DNA from: Pseudanabaena biceps
GTDB lineage: Bacteria > Cyanobacteriota > Cyanobacteriia > Pseudanabaenales > Pseudanabaenaceae
NCBI GenBank assembly: GCA_013361095.1
Contig: JAATWA010000001.1
Span: forward strand, 3,131,001-3,195,000
Length of the DNA stretch: 64,000 bases
Direction of reading: 5' to 3'
A model generated the notes under the pieces. The model was not told the origin of the DNA. It ran no database searches and saw only the letters and a program-made list of their open reading frames with translations. Within the stretch, counting starts at the first letter, position 1. Each line of letters begins with the position of its first letter. Shown in pieces: positions 8,970 to 17,690 of the stretch. The position numbers and the translations under genes were made by a program.

Positions 8970-9455
8970 TCAACCCAAAATATTTAATAGTCCCAAACTA
9001 ATTACCAAAAAAGTTGCGATGCCCAAGAGAGTCTTTTGCAATCTATTCATCACAGGCTTAATCTCATAAGCCACAAGTAGACGATCCTTTGCTAAATCTG
9101 CTTCGGGCTTTTCCCAAGTTTGCCCATCGTACCAACCAGATTCTTCGTAAAATATCTTGGCACTGTCCAGCCTCTGTCTAACATGATTCCAGCCTGATAG
9201 CATTAACAGGGTTGGGAAAAGCAAACCTACTGAACCACCAACACTCGCCACACAGATAAATTCCCACAAGTGGCGACTCGGTGACTGGATGCTCATCGCA
9301 ACTGGGGCAAATACAACGGTAAAGCCTAACCACATCCGACCTAAGATTAGCAAATATTGCGATCGCGAGAGCTTTGCCCAGCGATAAAAGAAGGCTTCTT
9401 TTAGTTCGATATATTCGTTAAGAGGTTGCTGGTCTTTAGGAACGGGACAGGTCAT
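8970..9455 (-). CDS. ycf36: Ycf36/CGLD27 family membrane protein (DUF1230)
   Basis: 161-residue protein with the family opening CPVPKDQQPLNEYIELKEAFFYRW, split here as CPVPKDQQPLNEY and EAFFYRWA. Three or four membrane segments follow (GFTVVFAPVAMSI, ICVASVGGSVGLLFP, LLGIATFLVISLGL). The family is conserved in cyanobacteria and plastids and linked to photosynthetic organisms, but its biochemical role is not settled. It is a single gene with repeats on both sides. Confidence 0.85.
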   Translation of the reverse strand: MTCPVPKDQQPLNEYIELKEAFFYRWAKLSRSQYLLILGRMWLGFTVVFAPVAMSIQSPSRHLWEFICVASVGGSVGLLFPTLLMLSGWNHVRQRLDSAKIFYEESGWYDGQTWEKPEADLAKDRLLVAYEIKPVMNRLQKTLLGIATFLVISLGLLNILG

Positions 9456-9519
9456 TAGAAAGTTGGATATCTGTGTTTTACCAGTTTAGCAACACAGTGA
9501 TAGGCGTTGTATTAAAACC

Positions 9520-9570
9520 CAATAAAACTTTTAAAAGGCTGGCTTTGCCAGCCTTTTAAAAGTTTTATTG
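9520..9570. repeat. Hairpin CAATAAAACTTTTAAAAGG, TTT loop
   Basis: Perfect 24-base arms ending GGCTGGC. The stem tail TTTTAAAAGGCTGGC resembles stems at 31078 and 31374. Confidence 0.9.
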
Positions 9571-9605
9571 TTTAGATGAAGCAACACATCATCTCTTGGC
9601 TTTTT

Positions 9606-9639
9606 CAAAAAAAAAGCCGCACATAGTGCGGCTTTTTTT
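9606..9639 (-). terminator. Rho-independent terminator of desA
   Basis: Stem GCCGCAC/GTGCGGC with an ATA loop, flanked by A9 and T7 runs. On the minus strand it lies 27 bases past the desA stop and ends in a long U-tract. It can work in both directions. Confidence 0.9.
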
Positions 9640-9665
9640 AGTGATTAAAAATATAGAGTAAATTG

Positions 9666-10706
9666 CTAAGCTACTTTGGACAGAGAATCAGCTTCATCAA
9701 AGGTTTTGTAGCACTTCTCAGCATCATATACATGACAGCGATCGCCAATATCCTTCATAAGCTCCCATGAGAAATTAGTTTTGTATAAATACTCGCCCCA
9801 ATTCTCTTCTAGTGATTTGTGAGCTAGGCGCAAATTATACGAAGGAATACCAGTGGAAATATGGTGAGGAACATGAACATTGATATCATGACAGAGCCAT
9901 TCAATCCAAGCGGGATATGCACAGTGGACAGTGCCTGTCAGCTGATCAGTACCTGCGCTCCACTTCTCTTTTTCTTTAAATTGGATATCTGGCATCGTGT
10001 GATGAACAATTGTAAAAGTACTCATCCAGAAGTGATAAACCAACCAAGGCATAAGAAAGAAGTTGATAAATCCGACAAATCCAGTCGTGTAGGTCAATAA
10101 AGGAAGTGCGATCGCCGCGAAAACAATCACTAAGCGATAGGAAAACTTAACTTGCTTTTGCTGACGTTCAGGATAGAGACTGGCGTTGAAGTGTAAATTA
10201 GCCCAATGGATAATTGAACCAACCCACCAGAAGCGGGTACGAATCAATCGATAAACATTAGAAATTAATCCTTTACCTTGATCATATTCTTCGACTGTGA
10301 AGGGATACCAAGCATTATCTTCACCCATTTTGTTGGTATGTAGGTGGTGATGATCATGCTTGAAGCGCCAGCCGTGAAATGGAAAAAGCAATGGTAGAAA
10401 AGCAATATGTCCAACTAGGTCATTAATCCAGTTCTTATTGGAAAAAGAACGATGTCCACAATCATGACCAATCACAAAAAAGCCTGTTAGGGCAGTACCC
10501 GTAAATATCCACGCGAAGGGCAATAAGTACCAAGGAGAGAAGGCAATACTGGCATAGCCGAGGATAGCGCAGGTTACAGAAAAAATGACGCTTAACCAAG
10601 CTCTAAGAGGCTTTTTTTCAAAATATTCGGATGGAATAGTCTTGATAATGTCGCGCAGAGTCGTCTCTGGCGTAAGAATGTGTGATGTTTTTTGTATGGC
10701 AACCAC
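9666..10706 (-). CDS. desA: Delta-12 fatty acid desaturase
   Basis: Membrane acyl-lipid desaturase, 346 residues. The three di-iron histidine boxes are present: HDCGH (81-85), HDHHH (about 117-121) and HVPHH near residue 285. Hydrophobic segments lie around residues 37-80 and 185-230. This box pattern and length fit cyanobacterial DesA (omega-6/delta-12). The start is a GTG at 10706 that overlaps the stop of a 64-codon ORF (TAGTG) and is preceded by GGGAG nine bases away. A strong terminator follows the stop. Confidence 0.92.
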   Translation of the reverse strand: MVAIQKTSHILTPETTLRDIIKTIPSEYFEKKPLRAWLSVIFSVTCAILGYASIAFSPWYLLPFAWIFTGTALTGFFVIGHDCGHRSFSNKNWINDLVGHIAFLPLLFPFHGWRFKHDHHHLHTNKMGEDNAWYPFTVEEYDQGKGLISNVYRLIRTRFWWVGSIIHWANLHFNASLYPERQQKQVKFSYRLVIVFAAIALPLLTYTTGFVGFINFFLMPWLVYHFWMSTFTIVHHTMPDIQFKEKEKWSAGTDQLTGTVHCAYPAWIEWLCHDINVHVPHHISTGIPSYNLRLAHKSLEENWGEYLYKTNFSWELMKDIGDRCHVYDAEKCYKTFDEADSLSKVA

Positions 10707-10900
10707 TACTGAACACTCCCTGCGGTGGTCAATCGTTGGCGGCTCAAATTTTGCAACTGTTGAAAAAGAAAATCAATATCTGACTGCAACTCTGCAAATT
10801 CAGCCTGTACTTCTTCAGAATATAACTTCTGAGCGGTGGGACTTAGTGCTGAGATTTCTTGGTTTGACAATTTTGTTGGGGATTCAGTTTGTTTGCTCAT
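10706..10900 (-). CDS. Small hypothetical protein coupled to desA
   Basis: A 64-residue [23 protein letters not shown] at its start, ending next to desA with stop and start sharing one base (TAGTG). The second half is helical with heptad-like spacing of Leu and Phe ([18 protein letters not shown]), suggesting a short coiled coil. I do not recognise it. The tight coupling and ATG start support a real gene, but no clear Shine-Dalgarno sequence precedes it. Confidence 0.6.
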   Translation of the reverse strand: MSKQTESPTKLSNQEISALSPTAQKLYSEEVQAEFAELQSDIDFLFQQLQNLSRQRLTTAGSVQ

Positions 10901-11033
10901 ACTTATTCTTAGAACGTTTTCAAAACGTTACGATTTCACCACAAAAGTATTTATGTGTCAGATTTTAGCCTATGTGATGTGTATTTTTGTATATATAAAC
11001 ATATCTAATAAGCAATTATACGGACTGAAATTC

Positions 11034-11071
11034 AAAAAGACGAGACAGCGCTAGCAATGTCTCGTCTTTTT
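11034..11071 (-). terminator. Rho-independent terminator
   Basis: Stem GACGAGAC/GTCTCGTC extended by A5/T5, 12-base loop. On the minus strand it follows the secreted-protein gene at 11119-11526. Confidence 0.75.
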
Positions 11072-11074
11072 ATT

Positions 11075-11109
11075 AATCTGTAGCGCACGCTGCGCGTGCG
11101 CTACAGATT
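11075..11109. repeat. Hairpin AATCTGTAGCGCACGC, TGC loop
   Basis: Perfect 16-base arms directly next to the terminator, ten bases before the stop of the following minus-strand gene. Confidence 0.85.
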
Positions 11110-11118
11110 TCTTATGTT

Positions 11119-11526
11119 TCAATATTTAGTGCCGAGGGGCGTGTCAGCAAATAAAATTGGGGCGATCGCGGCGGCTGATCCCAATCGATCATCAGCGTAC
11201 TCTTCGAGACTGTAATACTGATCCATGCGATCGCAAAGCCCTTTAGGACTAAGACTTTGAATATTGTGACTGATGATATAACTTTGGGCGGCTGATCCAC
11301 GGAAAGCCGCAAACGCCTCCTCACAGTAAGCTTGCTTAGAATCATTAGAAGCATCTCTCCAGTCTGATCCATGCATATTGCCGCCTAAAATTGGCTGCCC
11401 ATTGGCAGGGATGACTGGACGGCGCTCAGCGGCGATCGCGTTGCTGGATGTGGTCATGAAAACAGCGATCGCTATGAGAACTGAGCAAAAGCGAAGCCAA
11501 ATCTGAAGGCGTGGAGTTGGGATCAT
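11119..11526 (-). CDS. Secreted protein of unknown function
   Basis: 135 residues with a clear Sec signal peptide (LRFCSVLIAIAVFMTTSSNA, cleavage likely after AIA at about residue 32). The mature part has two Cys (AYCEEAF, GLCDRM), which could form a disulfide in the periplasm or outside the cell. I do not recognise a family. It is followed by its own terminator. Confidence 0.65.
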   Translation of the reverse strand: MIPTPRLQIWLRFCSVLIAIAVFMTTSSNAIAAERRPVIPANGQPILGGNMHGSDWRDASNDSKQAYCEEAFAAFRGSAAQSYIISHNIQSLSPKGLCDRMDQYYSLEEYADDRLGSAAAIAPILFADTPLGTKY

Positions 11527-11825
11527 GATCGTTAACTGTCCTCAGTCGTATAAGGCTTTAGTAAAAGGCGTTAAGGTTTGACAACATTTTTTAATTAATC
11601 GCGTTAAACATAGCAAAATAATAGCCACAGTGGTGTTGAATATACTTTATTGTCTAATCTTCAAGTTTTTTTAAGCTTGTCTCTAAAGCTTACCAATGGT
11701 GCTTTTGTTAAGCTTATGTCGTTTATAATACAAAAGCTCCAGATATTTGCTTTGCGTTATCGCAAATATCTAAATAATGATTATTCTTCGATAACCTTTC
11801 ACTATTAAATTTCCTAGTCCGCCAA
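11527..11825. other. Intergenic region upstream of pipX
   Basis: About 300 AT-rich bases between the divergently transcribed secreted-protein gene and pipX, so it should hold both promoters. I see no hairpin repeat and no NtcA-like GTA-N8-TAC box in it. Confidence 0.5.
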
Positions 11826-12095
11826 ATGTCCGAACACTATCTAAATCATCCTACTTTTGGCTTGCTATCTCGCCTTTGTAGGGTGGATGAGTTTCGTAGT
11901 TTGTTCACAACTCTCTACGCCCAAAGATTATTTTTTCTAATAACCACTGGTCCTGACGGTATCCAGTTTGATCCTGTATCACGGGCAGATGCAAAGCTGA
12001 TGGTTGAAAATCAAATGCGATCGTTGCGTCGCGTTGGGTCTGATACCGATCAGAAAAACCTTCAACACATATATAAGCGAACTTTTTCTCAATGA
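11826..12095 (+). CDS. pipX: PII-interacting protein PipX
   Basis: 89 residues with the PipX signature: YLNHPTFGLLSRLC at the start, FTTLYAQRLFFLITT in the Tudor-like/KOW core and YKRTF at the end. PipX binds either PII (GlnB) or NtcA and co-activates nitrogen-control genes when 2-oxoglutarate is high. Its TGA overlaps the ATG of ispE (ATGA), so the two are probably translationally coupled. Confidence 0.95.
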   Translation: MSEHYLNHPTFGLLSRLCRVDEFRSLFTTLYAQRLFFLITTGPDGIQFDPVSRADAKLMVENQMRSLRRVGSDTDQKNLQHIYKRTFSQ

Positions 12096-13012
12096 TCTCG
12101 CGTATTTCTCTTAAAGCTGCGGCAAAAGTCAATCTCTATCTAGAGATCACAGGCAATCGTCCTGATAACTATCATGAGTTAGTGATGATTTTGCAGAGCA
12201 TTGATCTTTGCGATCGCGTTGATATTCGCAAAATTGGTACAGATGAGATTCAAATAACTTGCTCTAATCCTGAAGTACCTTGCGATCGCACTAATCTCGC
12301 CTACAAAGCCGCAGCTTTACTTAAAAAGTCATTTCCAGATGTTGGGGGAATGGAAATTTCCATAGACAAACAAATTCCTATGGGGGCTGGGCTAGCTGGG
12401 GGATCGGCAGATGCCGCCGCAGTTTTAGTTGGCATAGATCGCCTTTGGGATCTAGGGCTTACTAAATCTGAACTTTGTGACTTTGCCGCGCAGTTAGGGT
12501 CTGATATTCCTTTTTGTATTTCTGGTGGTACGGCTCTGGCAACGGGTCGGGGTGAAATTCTTTCGCCTTTGCCTGATCTCACGGATTTGTTTTTGGTAAT
12601 TTGTAAGCCACGTCAAATTGCAATTTCGACTGTATGGGCATACCAAACCTTCAGATCGCAAAATTTATTGGCAACTAGCCAAGTAAAAGATCAAAATCTA
12701 TCTAGTCAAATTGTGACCGCGATCGCCTCTGGTGGAGAGGCGGCTGCGGTAAAAATCGGACGTTTACTATATAACGATCTTGAACGGGTGGTGCTGCCCG
12801 AATACCCTGCGATCGCAGAGCTTAAGCAGAAATTGTTAGATCAAGAATGCTTGGGCGCGATGATGTCAGGCTCTGGCTCGACGGTATTTGCAATTGCTAG
12901 TGATCTTGAACGGGCGGAAATTATTGCTGAATTTATTAAGCAAGATCCAAATAGCTCTGCGATCGATGTGTGGGTCGTTAAGAGCTTAGTCAGATCTATT
13001 TTTGATGCTTAG
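12092..13012 (+). CDS. ispE: 4-(cytidine 5'-diphospho)-2-C-methyl-D-erythritol kinase
   Basis: GHMP-family kinase of the MEP isoprenoid pathway, 306 residues. Motif 1 AAAKVNLYLEI, motif 2 (ATP loop) PMGAGLAGGSADAAAVL and motif 3 GAMMSGSGSTVFAIA are all intact. It starts inside the pipX stop. Another MEP gene, ispD, lies at 22644-23333 but in a different transcription unit. Confidence 0.95.
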   Translation: MISRISLKAAAKVNLYLEITGNRPDNYHELVMILQSIDLCDRVDIRKIGTDEIQITCSNPEVPCDRTNLAYKAAALLKKSFPDVGGMEISIDKQIPMGAGLAGGSADAAAVLVGIDRLWDLGLTKSELCDFAAQLGSDIPFCISGGTALATGRGEILSPLPDLTDLFLVICKPRQIAISTVWAYQTFRSQNLLATSQVKDQNLSSQIVTAIASGGEAAAVKIGRLLYNDLERVVLPEYPAIAELKQKLLDQECLGAMMSGSGSTVFAIASDLERAEIIAEFIKQDPNSSAIDVWVVKSLVRSIFDA

Positions 13013-13041
13013 TACAGATCTTGCGCTTTCCTAAAACCCCC

Positions 13042-13083
13042 AAAGCAAGTTGCGGCGCTTCGCGCCGCAACTTGCTTTTTTTT
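13042..13083 (+). terminator. Hairpin (TTC loop) with T-tract after ispE
   Basis: Seventeen-base perfect arms AAAGCAAGTTGCGGCGC, followed by a run of eight or nine T. It is one of the few family A hairpins that also looks like a true Rho-independent terminator. Confidence 0.75.
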
Positions 13084-13095
13084 GGCGTATAGCTA

Positions 13096-13140
13096 CCAAA
13101 CAGTGTGGGGCGGCGCTTTGCGCCGCCCCACACTGTTTGG
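13096..13140. repeat. Hairpin CCAAACAGTGTGGGGCGGCGC, TTT loop
   Basis: Perfect 21-base arms. The CAAACAGTGTG arm is close to the arms at 8733 and 27045. Confidence 0.9.
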
Positions 13141-13209
13141 TCTTTGTGTTCTAACAAGAATGGCGATCGCTATCAACGGAAAGATGAAGTGTTATCTTTT
13201 TGTTTGTTA

Positions 13210-13248
13210 AAGCGGAGAGAGAATCACCGTGCGATTCTCTCTCCGCTT
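13210..13248. repeat. Hairpin AAGCGGAGAGAGAATC, 7-base loop
   Basis: Sixteen-base perfect arms with the loop ACCGTGC; lacks the usual GC core and triloop. Confidence 0.8.
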
Positions 13249-13370
13249 CTATGATGCTGAGGGATGATGCTAAAAAAGCTTAGATCAAGTAGATTACTTT
13301 TGATAGCTAAGAATAAAAAAATACAGATCAAACTTTTAGCACAAGCACAGATCTTGCGTCACAGGTTTTA

Positions 13371-13400
13371 GGGTTTTATATTTAATAGCGCCTAGTTACT
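13371..13400 (+). repeat. Remnant of a family E right end
   Basis: GGGTTTTATATTTAATAGCG closely matches the right flank of the E elements at 1547 and 32964, followed by a decayed CCTAGTTACT end. The rest of the gap from 13249 to 13443 has nothing else I can name. Confidence 0.5.
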
Positions 13401-13443
13401 CATACACTAAATTCATTCTTTCCACTTGCTTAGCTTAACCTTG

Positions 13444-14772
13444 ATGAAAACTGCCATCTCTCCAAAACAAGAAGATAAAAAAACTAAAAGTATCTTGAAA
13501 AAGCCTTGGCTAGTCGTGATTTTGGTCGCTGTTTTACTGGGGGGTGGTTTTATAGCTTTTCGGGCTTTGACTAGCAATCAAACCAACAAGAATGCAGTTA
13601 AAACTGAACTGGTTGAGTCTAAATCTCTGTCAGTCAAGATTAAATCTAGTGGCTCTGTTGTGCCAATTCAAACAGTTAACCTTAGCCCCAAGCAAGCAGG
13701 AAAGTTGATGGAGCTATTAGTAGAACAAGGCGATCGCGTGAAGCAAGGGCAAGTGATTGGTCGCATGGACAATACTAATTTGATTCCGCAGCTTTATCAG
13801 GCTCAGGCAAGTGCGGCGGCAAGTGAAGCCAACTTAGTGAAATTACGCAACGGTAGTCGCTCTGGAGACATTGCTGCGGCTCAAGCCAGAGTAGAGTCAG
13901 CGAGAGGACGCTTGGAAGCAGCTCGATCGCGTTTGGCTTTGAATAGTACGAAAACGTCACGCTTTCGAGATTTGCAAGCTGAAGGAGCCATTTCTCGCGA
14001 TCGCTTTGATGAAGTCCTCACCGATGATCGCAGTACTCAGGCTGATGTACTTACGGCTCAAGCAAATCTTGCCGAGGCTACACAGCAATTTGAGCAGTTA
14101 CGCAATGGTAATCGCGTTGAAGATATCTCCCAAGCAGAAGCCCAACTTGCTCAAGCAATCGCAGGGATTAGAGCGATCGAAGTTCAGATCGAAGATACAA
14201 TTGTTCGCGCTCCCTTTGCAGGGATCATTACCCAAAAGTACGCTAACGTTGGTGCGTTTGTGACTCCGACAACGACGGCTTCCTTGACTAATTCTTCAAC
14301 TTCGACTTCGATTGTAGCGATCGCTAATGGTTTAGAAATCATTGCTAAAGTCCCTGAGGTTGATATTTCGCAAATTAAAATTGGTCAGGAAGTAGAAATT
14401 GTTGCCGATGCCTTTCCTTCGGAAGTATTTAAGGGAAAAGTCCGTTTAATTGCGCCTGAAGCGATTATTGAGCAAAATGTAACTTCTTTTCAAGTGCGGG
14501 TAACTTTAGAGACTGGCAAAGATAAATTGCAATCGGGTATGAATACGGACTTACGCTTTATTGGTCAAAAAATCGATAATGCCTTAGTGGTTCCGACCGT
14601 GGCGATCGTTACCCAAGAAGGCAAGATTGGCTTACTAATTGCTGATGAAAAGGGCAAGCCTCAATTTCGCCCCGTCACCATCGGTACTACCGTCGATAAT
14701 CAGACCCAAATTTTGAGCGGTGCAAAGATTGGTGATCAAGTATTTGTTCAGTTACCGAAGAAAACCCCATAA
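13444..14772 (+). CDS. HlyD/RND-type periplasmic adaptor protein
   Basis: Membrane-fusion protein of a tripartite or ABC efflux system, 442 residues. One membrane anchor near residues 21-40 (LVVILVAVLLGGGFIAFRAL), a lipoyl-like half motif (LSPKQAGKLMELLVEQGDRV), then an alpha-hairpin with two similar halves beginning LRNGSRSGDIAAAQ and LRNGNRVEDISQAE, the second lipoyl half (VRAPFAGIITQKYANVG) and beta-barrel domains. I prefer the ATG at 13444 over an upstream TTG at 13426. No inner-membrane partner pump is adjacent. Confidence 0.88.
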   Translation: MKTAISPKQEDKKTKSILKKPWLVVILVAVLLGGGFIAFRALTSNQTNKNAVKTELVESKSLSVKIKSSGSVVPIQTVNLSPKQAGKLMELLVEQGDRVKQGQVIGRMDNTNLIPQLYQAQASAAASEANLVKLRNGSRSGDIAAAQARVESARGRLEAARSRLALNSTKTSRFRDLQAEGAISRDRFDEVLTDDRSTQADVLTAQANLAEATQQFEQLRNGNRVEDISQAEAQLAQAIAGIRAIEVQIEDTIVRAPFAGIITQKYANVGAFVTPTTTASLTNSSTSTSIVAIANGLEIIAKVPEVDISQIKIGQEVEIVADAFPSEVFKGKVRLIAPEAIIEQNVTSFQVRVTLETGKDKLQSGMNTDLRFIGQKIDNALVVPTVAIVTQEGKIGLLIADEKGKPQFRPVTIGTTVDNQTQILSGAKIGDQVFVQLPKKTP

Positions 14773-15024
14773 GTAAAGCAATTCTAATTACAGCAATTTG
14801 CTTTCAAACTTGCCACAAATGAAGATCTAGCGATCGCTAGCGCATTATGGCAAAAACAAAAGAATCAAGGAGCGTCATGATCTTTGTCATTTTTTGAATT
14901 TGTATGGTTGTGATACTTTGTAGCCTTGAGCAACTTGACACAAAATTTGGTATGAGAATATATATAACTACTATTAACAAATTTCACAAACGATTCCCAT
15001 AAAATCGTTCTGCCCCAAAAAACA

Positions 15025-16344
15025 ATGTCTTCCCTCGCTTTTGAAGCTTTACTCATCATTTTGCTGATTATTGCTAATGGTGTCTTTTCGATGTCAGAGC
15101 TAGCAATTTTATCAGCTCGCAAAGTTCGACTAGAGCAATGGGCAAGAGAAGGAAATGTCAGAGCTAAGGCATCTCTAAGACTGATTAGTTCCCCCAATAA
15201 TTTTCTTTCCACCGTTCAGATTGGTATTACCTCAATTGGAATCTTGAGCGGTGCTTTGGGGGGTGCAACAGTAGCCAAAACCCTCAAAACCTTATTAGAC
15301 AAAGTTGCATTTGTCCAACCCTACAGCGAGACCGTAAGTTTTGTAATCGTTGTTGGCATCATCACCTACTTATCTCTAGTGGTCGGAGAGCTAGTTCCTA
15401 AGCGCTTAGCGATGAGCAATGCTGAGCAGATCGCCTGTGCCGTTGCGCCCCCAATGCGCTTTTTATCGATAGTTGGGAAGCCTCTTGTTTATTTATTGAG
15501 TATTTCCACGGAAGCATTGCTAAGTGTAATGGGTATCCAAGCTGGCGAAGAGGTGCAGGTCACAGAAGAAGAAATTAAGGTGATGATTGCCCAAGGTGCC
15601 GAGTCAGGAATGTTTGAGGAGGCTGAGCAAGATATGGTCGAGCGCGTTTTTCGCCTTGGCGATCGCCCGATCAAAGCGCTGATGACTCCTCGCACTGAGA
15701 TTGACTGGCTCGATATTGATGCCCCTTTTGACGAAACCCAACGCGAAGTTTTAGAAAGTGGTCATTCACGTTTTCCTGTGGCGCGCGAAAATCTTGATGA
15801 TTGCCTAGGTATTGTTGATATTCGTGAGTTTTTAAATGCGAGTCTGCGGGGTCAACCAATTGATCTGCTAAAGGTTAGCTCTCCGCCTCTTTATGTTGCC
15901 GAAACTGCCAGCGCTTTGAGCGTATTGGAGCAGTTTAAACAATCAGGCGATCGCGTGGCTATGGTCACTGATGAGTATGGCGGTGTGGAGGGTCTTGTAA
16001 CATTGACCGATCTGTTAGAGGCGATCGTTGGCGATCTGCCATCTAGCGATCGCCAAGGTGATCCCGATGCGATGCAGCGTGAGGATGGCTCATGGCTGAT
16101 TGATGGCATGATTTCTAGCGATCGGCTCAAAGAATTGCTAGAAGTTGAAGAGTTACCCTACGAAGAAGAGCGCAATTACCACACTCTCGGTGGTTTGATG
16201 ATGACATATCTGCGTCATATTCCTACTGTGGGTGAGCATTTCGCATGGAAACATATTCGTTTTGAAGTAGTGGATATGGACGGCAATCGAGTTGATAAAG
16301 TGCTTATTAATGTATCTGTACCTCCCCCCCCAGTAGAGGACTAG
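15025..16344 (+). CDS. Hemolysin-family CNNM/CBS/CorC protein
   Basis: 439 residues in the usual order: DUF21/CNNM transmembrane domain (residues 1-190; ANGVFSMSELAILSARKVRL is diagnostic), a CBS pair (TPRTEIDWLD to VTLTDLLEAIVGDLP) and the C-terminal CorC/HlyC domain (DGSWLIDGMI to the end). Members act in magnesium or cobalt efflux or regulation; 'hemolysin' is a historical label. The 250 bases before it hold an HIP1 palindrome (CTAGCGATCGCTAG) and nothing else notable. Confidence 0.92.
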   Translation: MSSLAFEALLIILLIIANGVFSMSELAILSARKVRLEQWAREGNVRAKASLRLISSPNNFLSTVQIGITSIGILSGALGGATVAKTLKTLLDKVAFVQPYSETVSFVIVVGIITYLSLVVGELVPKRLAMSNAEQIACAVAPPMRFLSIVGKPLVYLLSISTEALLSVMGIQAGEEVQVTEEEIKVMIAQGAESGMFEEAEQDMVERVFRLGDRPIKALMTPRTEIDWLDIDAPFDETQREVLESGHSRFPVARENLDDCLGIVDIREFLNASLRGQPIDLLKVSSPPLYVAETASALSVLEQFKQSGDRVAMVTDEYGGVEGLVTLTDLLEAIVGDLPSSDRQGDPDAMQREDGSWLIDGMISSDRLKELLEVEELPYEEERNYHTLGGLMMTYLRHIPTVGEHFAWKHIRFEVVDMDGNRVDKVLINVSVPPPPVED

Positions 16345-16356
16345 AAATCACAAAAT

Positions 16357-16391
16357 AGAAAGATGTAGGCGCAAAGCGCCTACATCTTTCT
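16357..16391. repeat. Hairpin AGAAAGATGTAGGCGC, AAA loop
   Basis: Perfect 16-base arms just after the CorC-family stop. Confidence 0.88.
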
Positions 16392-16393
16392 GC

Positions 16394-16450
16394 AAGAACT
16401 GAAGAAGCGAGTAGCGGCGCGAAGCGCCGCTACTCGCTTCTTCAGTTCTT
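16394..16450. repeat. Hairpin AAGAACTGAAGAAGCGAG, GAA loop
   Basis: Perfect 27-base arms ending TAGCGGCGC; two bases away from the previous hairpin. Confidence 0.9.
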
Positions 16451-16508
16451 AGCTTTGCTATAAAATTTGCAATTAATGACAATAGTTTGTTATAATCCTT
16501 TTCCGTTC

Positions 16509-16579
<71 letters not shown>

Positions 16580-16586
16580 TTTTTAA

Positions 16587-16624
16587 AACTAAAAGAGTTG
16601 CAACGCGTTGCAACTCTTTTAGTT
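16587..16624. repeat. Hairpin AACTAAAAGAGTTGCAACG
   Basis: Fully palindromic 38 bases with no unpaired loop (centre ACGCGT), immediately after tRNA-Cys. Confidence 0.85.
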
Positions 16625-16630
16625 CTATTA

Positions 16631-16675
16631 CATAAACAAAAGGGAAATCGCAACGCGATTTCCCTTTTGTTTATG
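16631..16675. repeat. Hairpin CATAAACAAAAGGGAAATCG, CAACG loop
   Basis: Twenty-base perfect arms. The right arm runs into the stop codon of the M23 peptidase gene. Confidence 0.88.
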
Positions 16676-17681
16676 CTCTGTTGCCAGACTTAGGCGCTTG
16701 GGCGAGATACTTTTGTAGCTGTTCCATCGCCAACATTAACTGGGGGGTGGGATCGATCGCAACTAAGCCCTCTTGCATCCTGTTCCAAAGCTCAAAATGC
16801 AGATGAGGACCTGTGGCTAGCCCTGTGCTACCGACTAGACCGATGACTGTACCTTGCTTGACTTTTTGACCTGGTTTAACCAAGACTTCAGACATATGGG
16901 CATAACGAGTCTCATGGGTATCTCCGTGGGAAAGTACGACGATTAAGCCATAGCCACCGAGCCAGCCCGCAATTTCTACTCGTCCACTAAACGCCGCTAC
17001 AACAGGTGTCCCTTCTGGGGCAGCCAGATCGGTTCCTTGATGGAAACGCACTTGACCTGTCACAGGATGCACTCGGCTGCCAAATAATGAAGTGATTACC
17101 GATGGTAGTACTAGGGGAAATAGCATTTTTTTGTCGCCGTTGCTGGGCAAACTCATCGCGGCGATTTCTTTGTCGCTGAGCCGACGCACTTGGATCGCGG
17201 TCTCTCCTGAAGCTGCTGCGTACAGAGTATTTTCGTCTTGGTAATATGATTGGCGTTGATTAGTTTTGGTAGCAACTTGAGGATTACAAAAACTGTTATC
17301 TCGTTCTAGTAGACTGCTAGCCTTGAACTGACAACCATTGGAGCGATTTTCTAAAATGACTTCGGGCGCTTCTACAACTTGAGATGGGGCTGCCGATCGC
17401 GTGGCTGGGGATGCCTCTTGAACTGGCGATCGCAATACCTTATCTGCGGATTCGATATTGACTTGAATTGGTTCCCGCGCATTATCAATCGGGAGAGTTG
17501 GTGGTGGGGCGAATTCGGTTGTGGACTGCAAAGGCTTATCCGCCGATGGTTGCGAAATTAAGATGTCAGGAGAAACTGCTGACTTAGAAGCGGCATATGC
17601 TGAGCTAACTAGCAAGTAGTTATTGGTGGAGAAGCAAAGCAGTGTTGCTAGGGTAAAAGTTGAGAATGTGGATTTTCGCAT
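16671..17681 (-). CDS. M23-family (LytM-type) metallopeptidase
   Basis: Exported protein of 336 residues, signal peptide near residues 5-30 (FTLATLLCFSTNNYLLVSSA), a Pro/Ser-rich linker, and a C-terminal LytM domain with the zinc ligands in FHQGTDLAAP and GPHLHFELW. Such proteins cut peptidoglycan cross-links or activate amidases during cell division. Nine bases separate its start from the birA stop, so the two may be one operon. Its stop codon lies inside the preceding hairpin repeat. Confidence 0.92.
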   Translation of the reverse strand: MRKSTFSTFTLATLLCFSTNNYLLVSSAYAASKSAVSPDILISQPSADKPLQSTTEFAPPPTLPIDNAREPIQVNIESADKVLRSPVQEASPATRSAAPSQVVEAPEVILENRSNGCQFKASSLLERDNSFCNPQVATKTNQRQSYYQDENTLYAAASGETAIQVRRLSDKEIAAMSLPSNGDKKMLFPLVLPSVITSLFGSRVHPVTGQVRFHQGTDLAAPEGTPVVAAFSGRVEIAGWLGGYGLIVVLSHGDTHETRYAHMSEVLVKPGQKVKQGTVIGLVGSTGLATGPHLHFELWNRMQEGLVAIDPTPQLMLAMEQLQKYLAQAPKSGNRA

Positions 17682-17690
17682 ATTGTAATT

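Noticed and set aside
11527..11825. NtcA box upstream of pipX
   Set aside because: No GTA-N8-TAC pattern with a suitable -10 region could be identified by eye.
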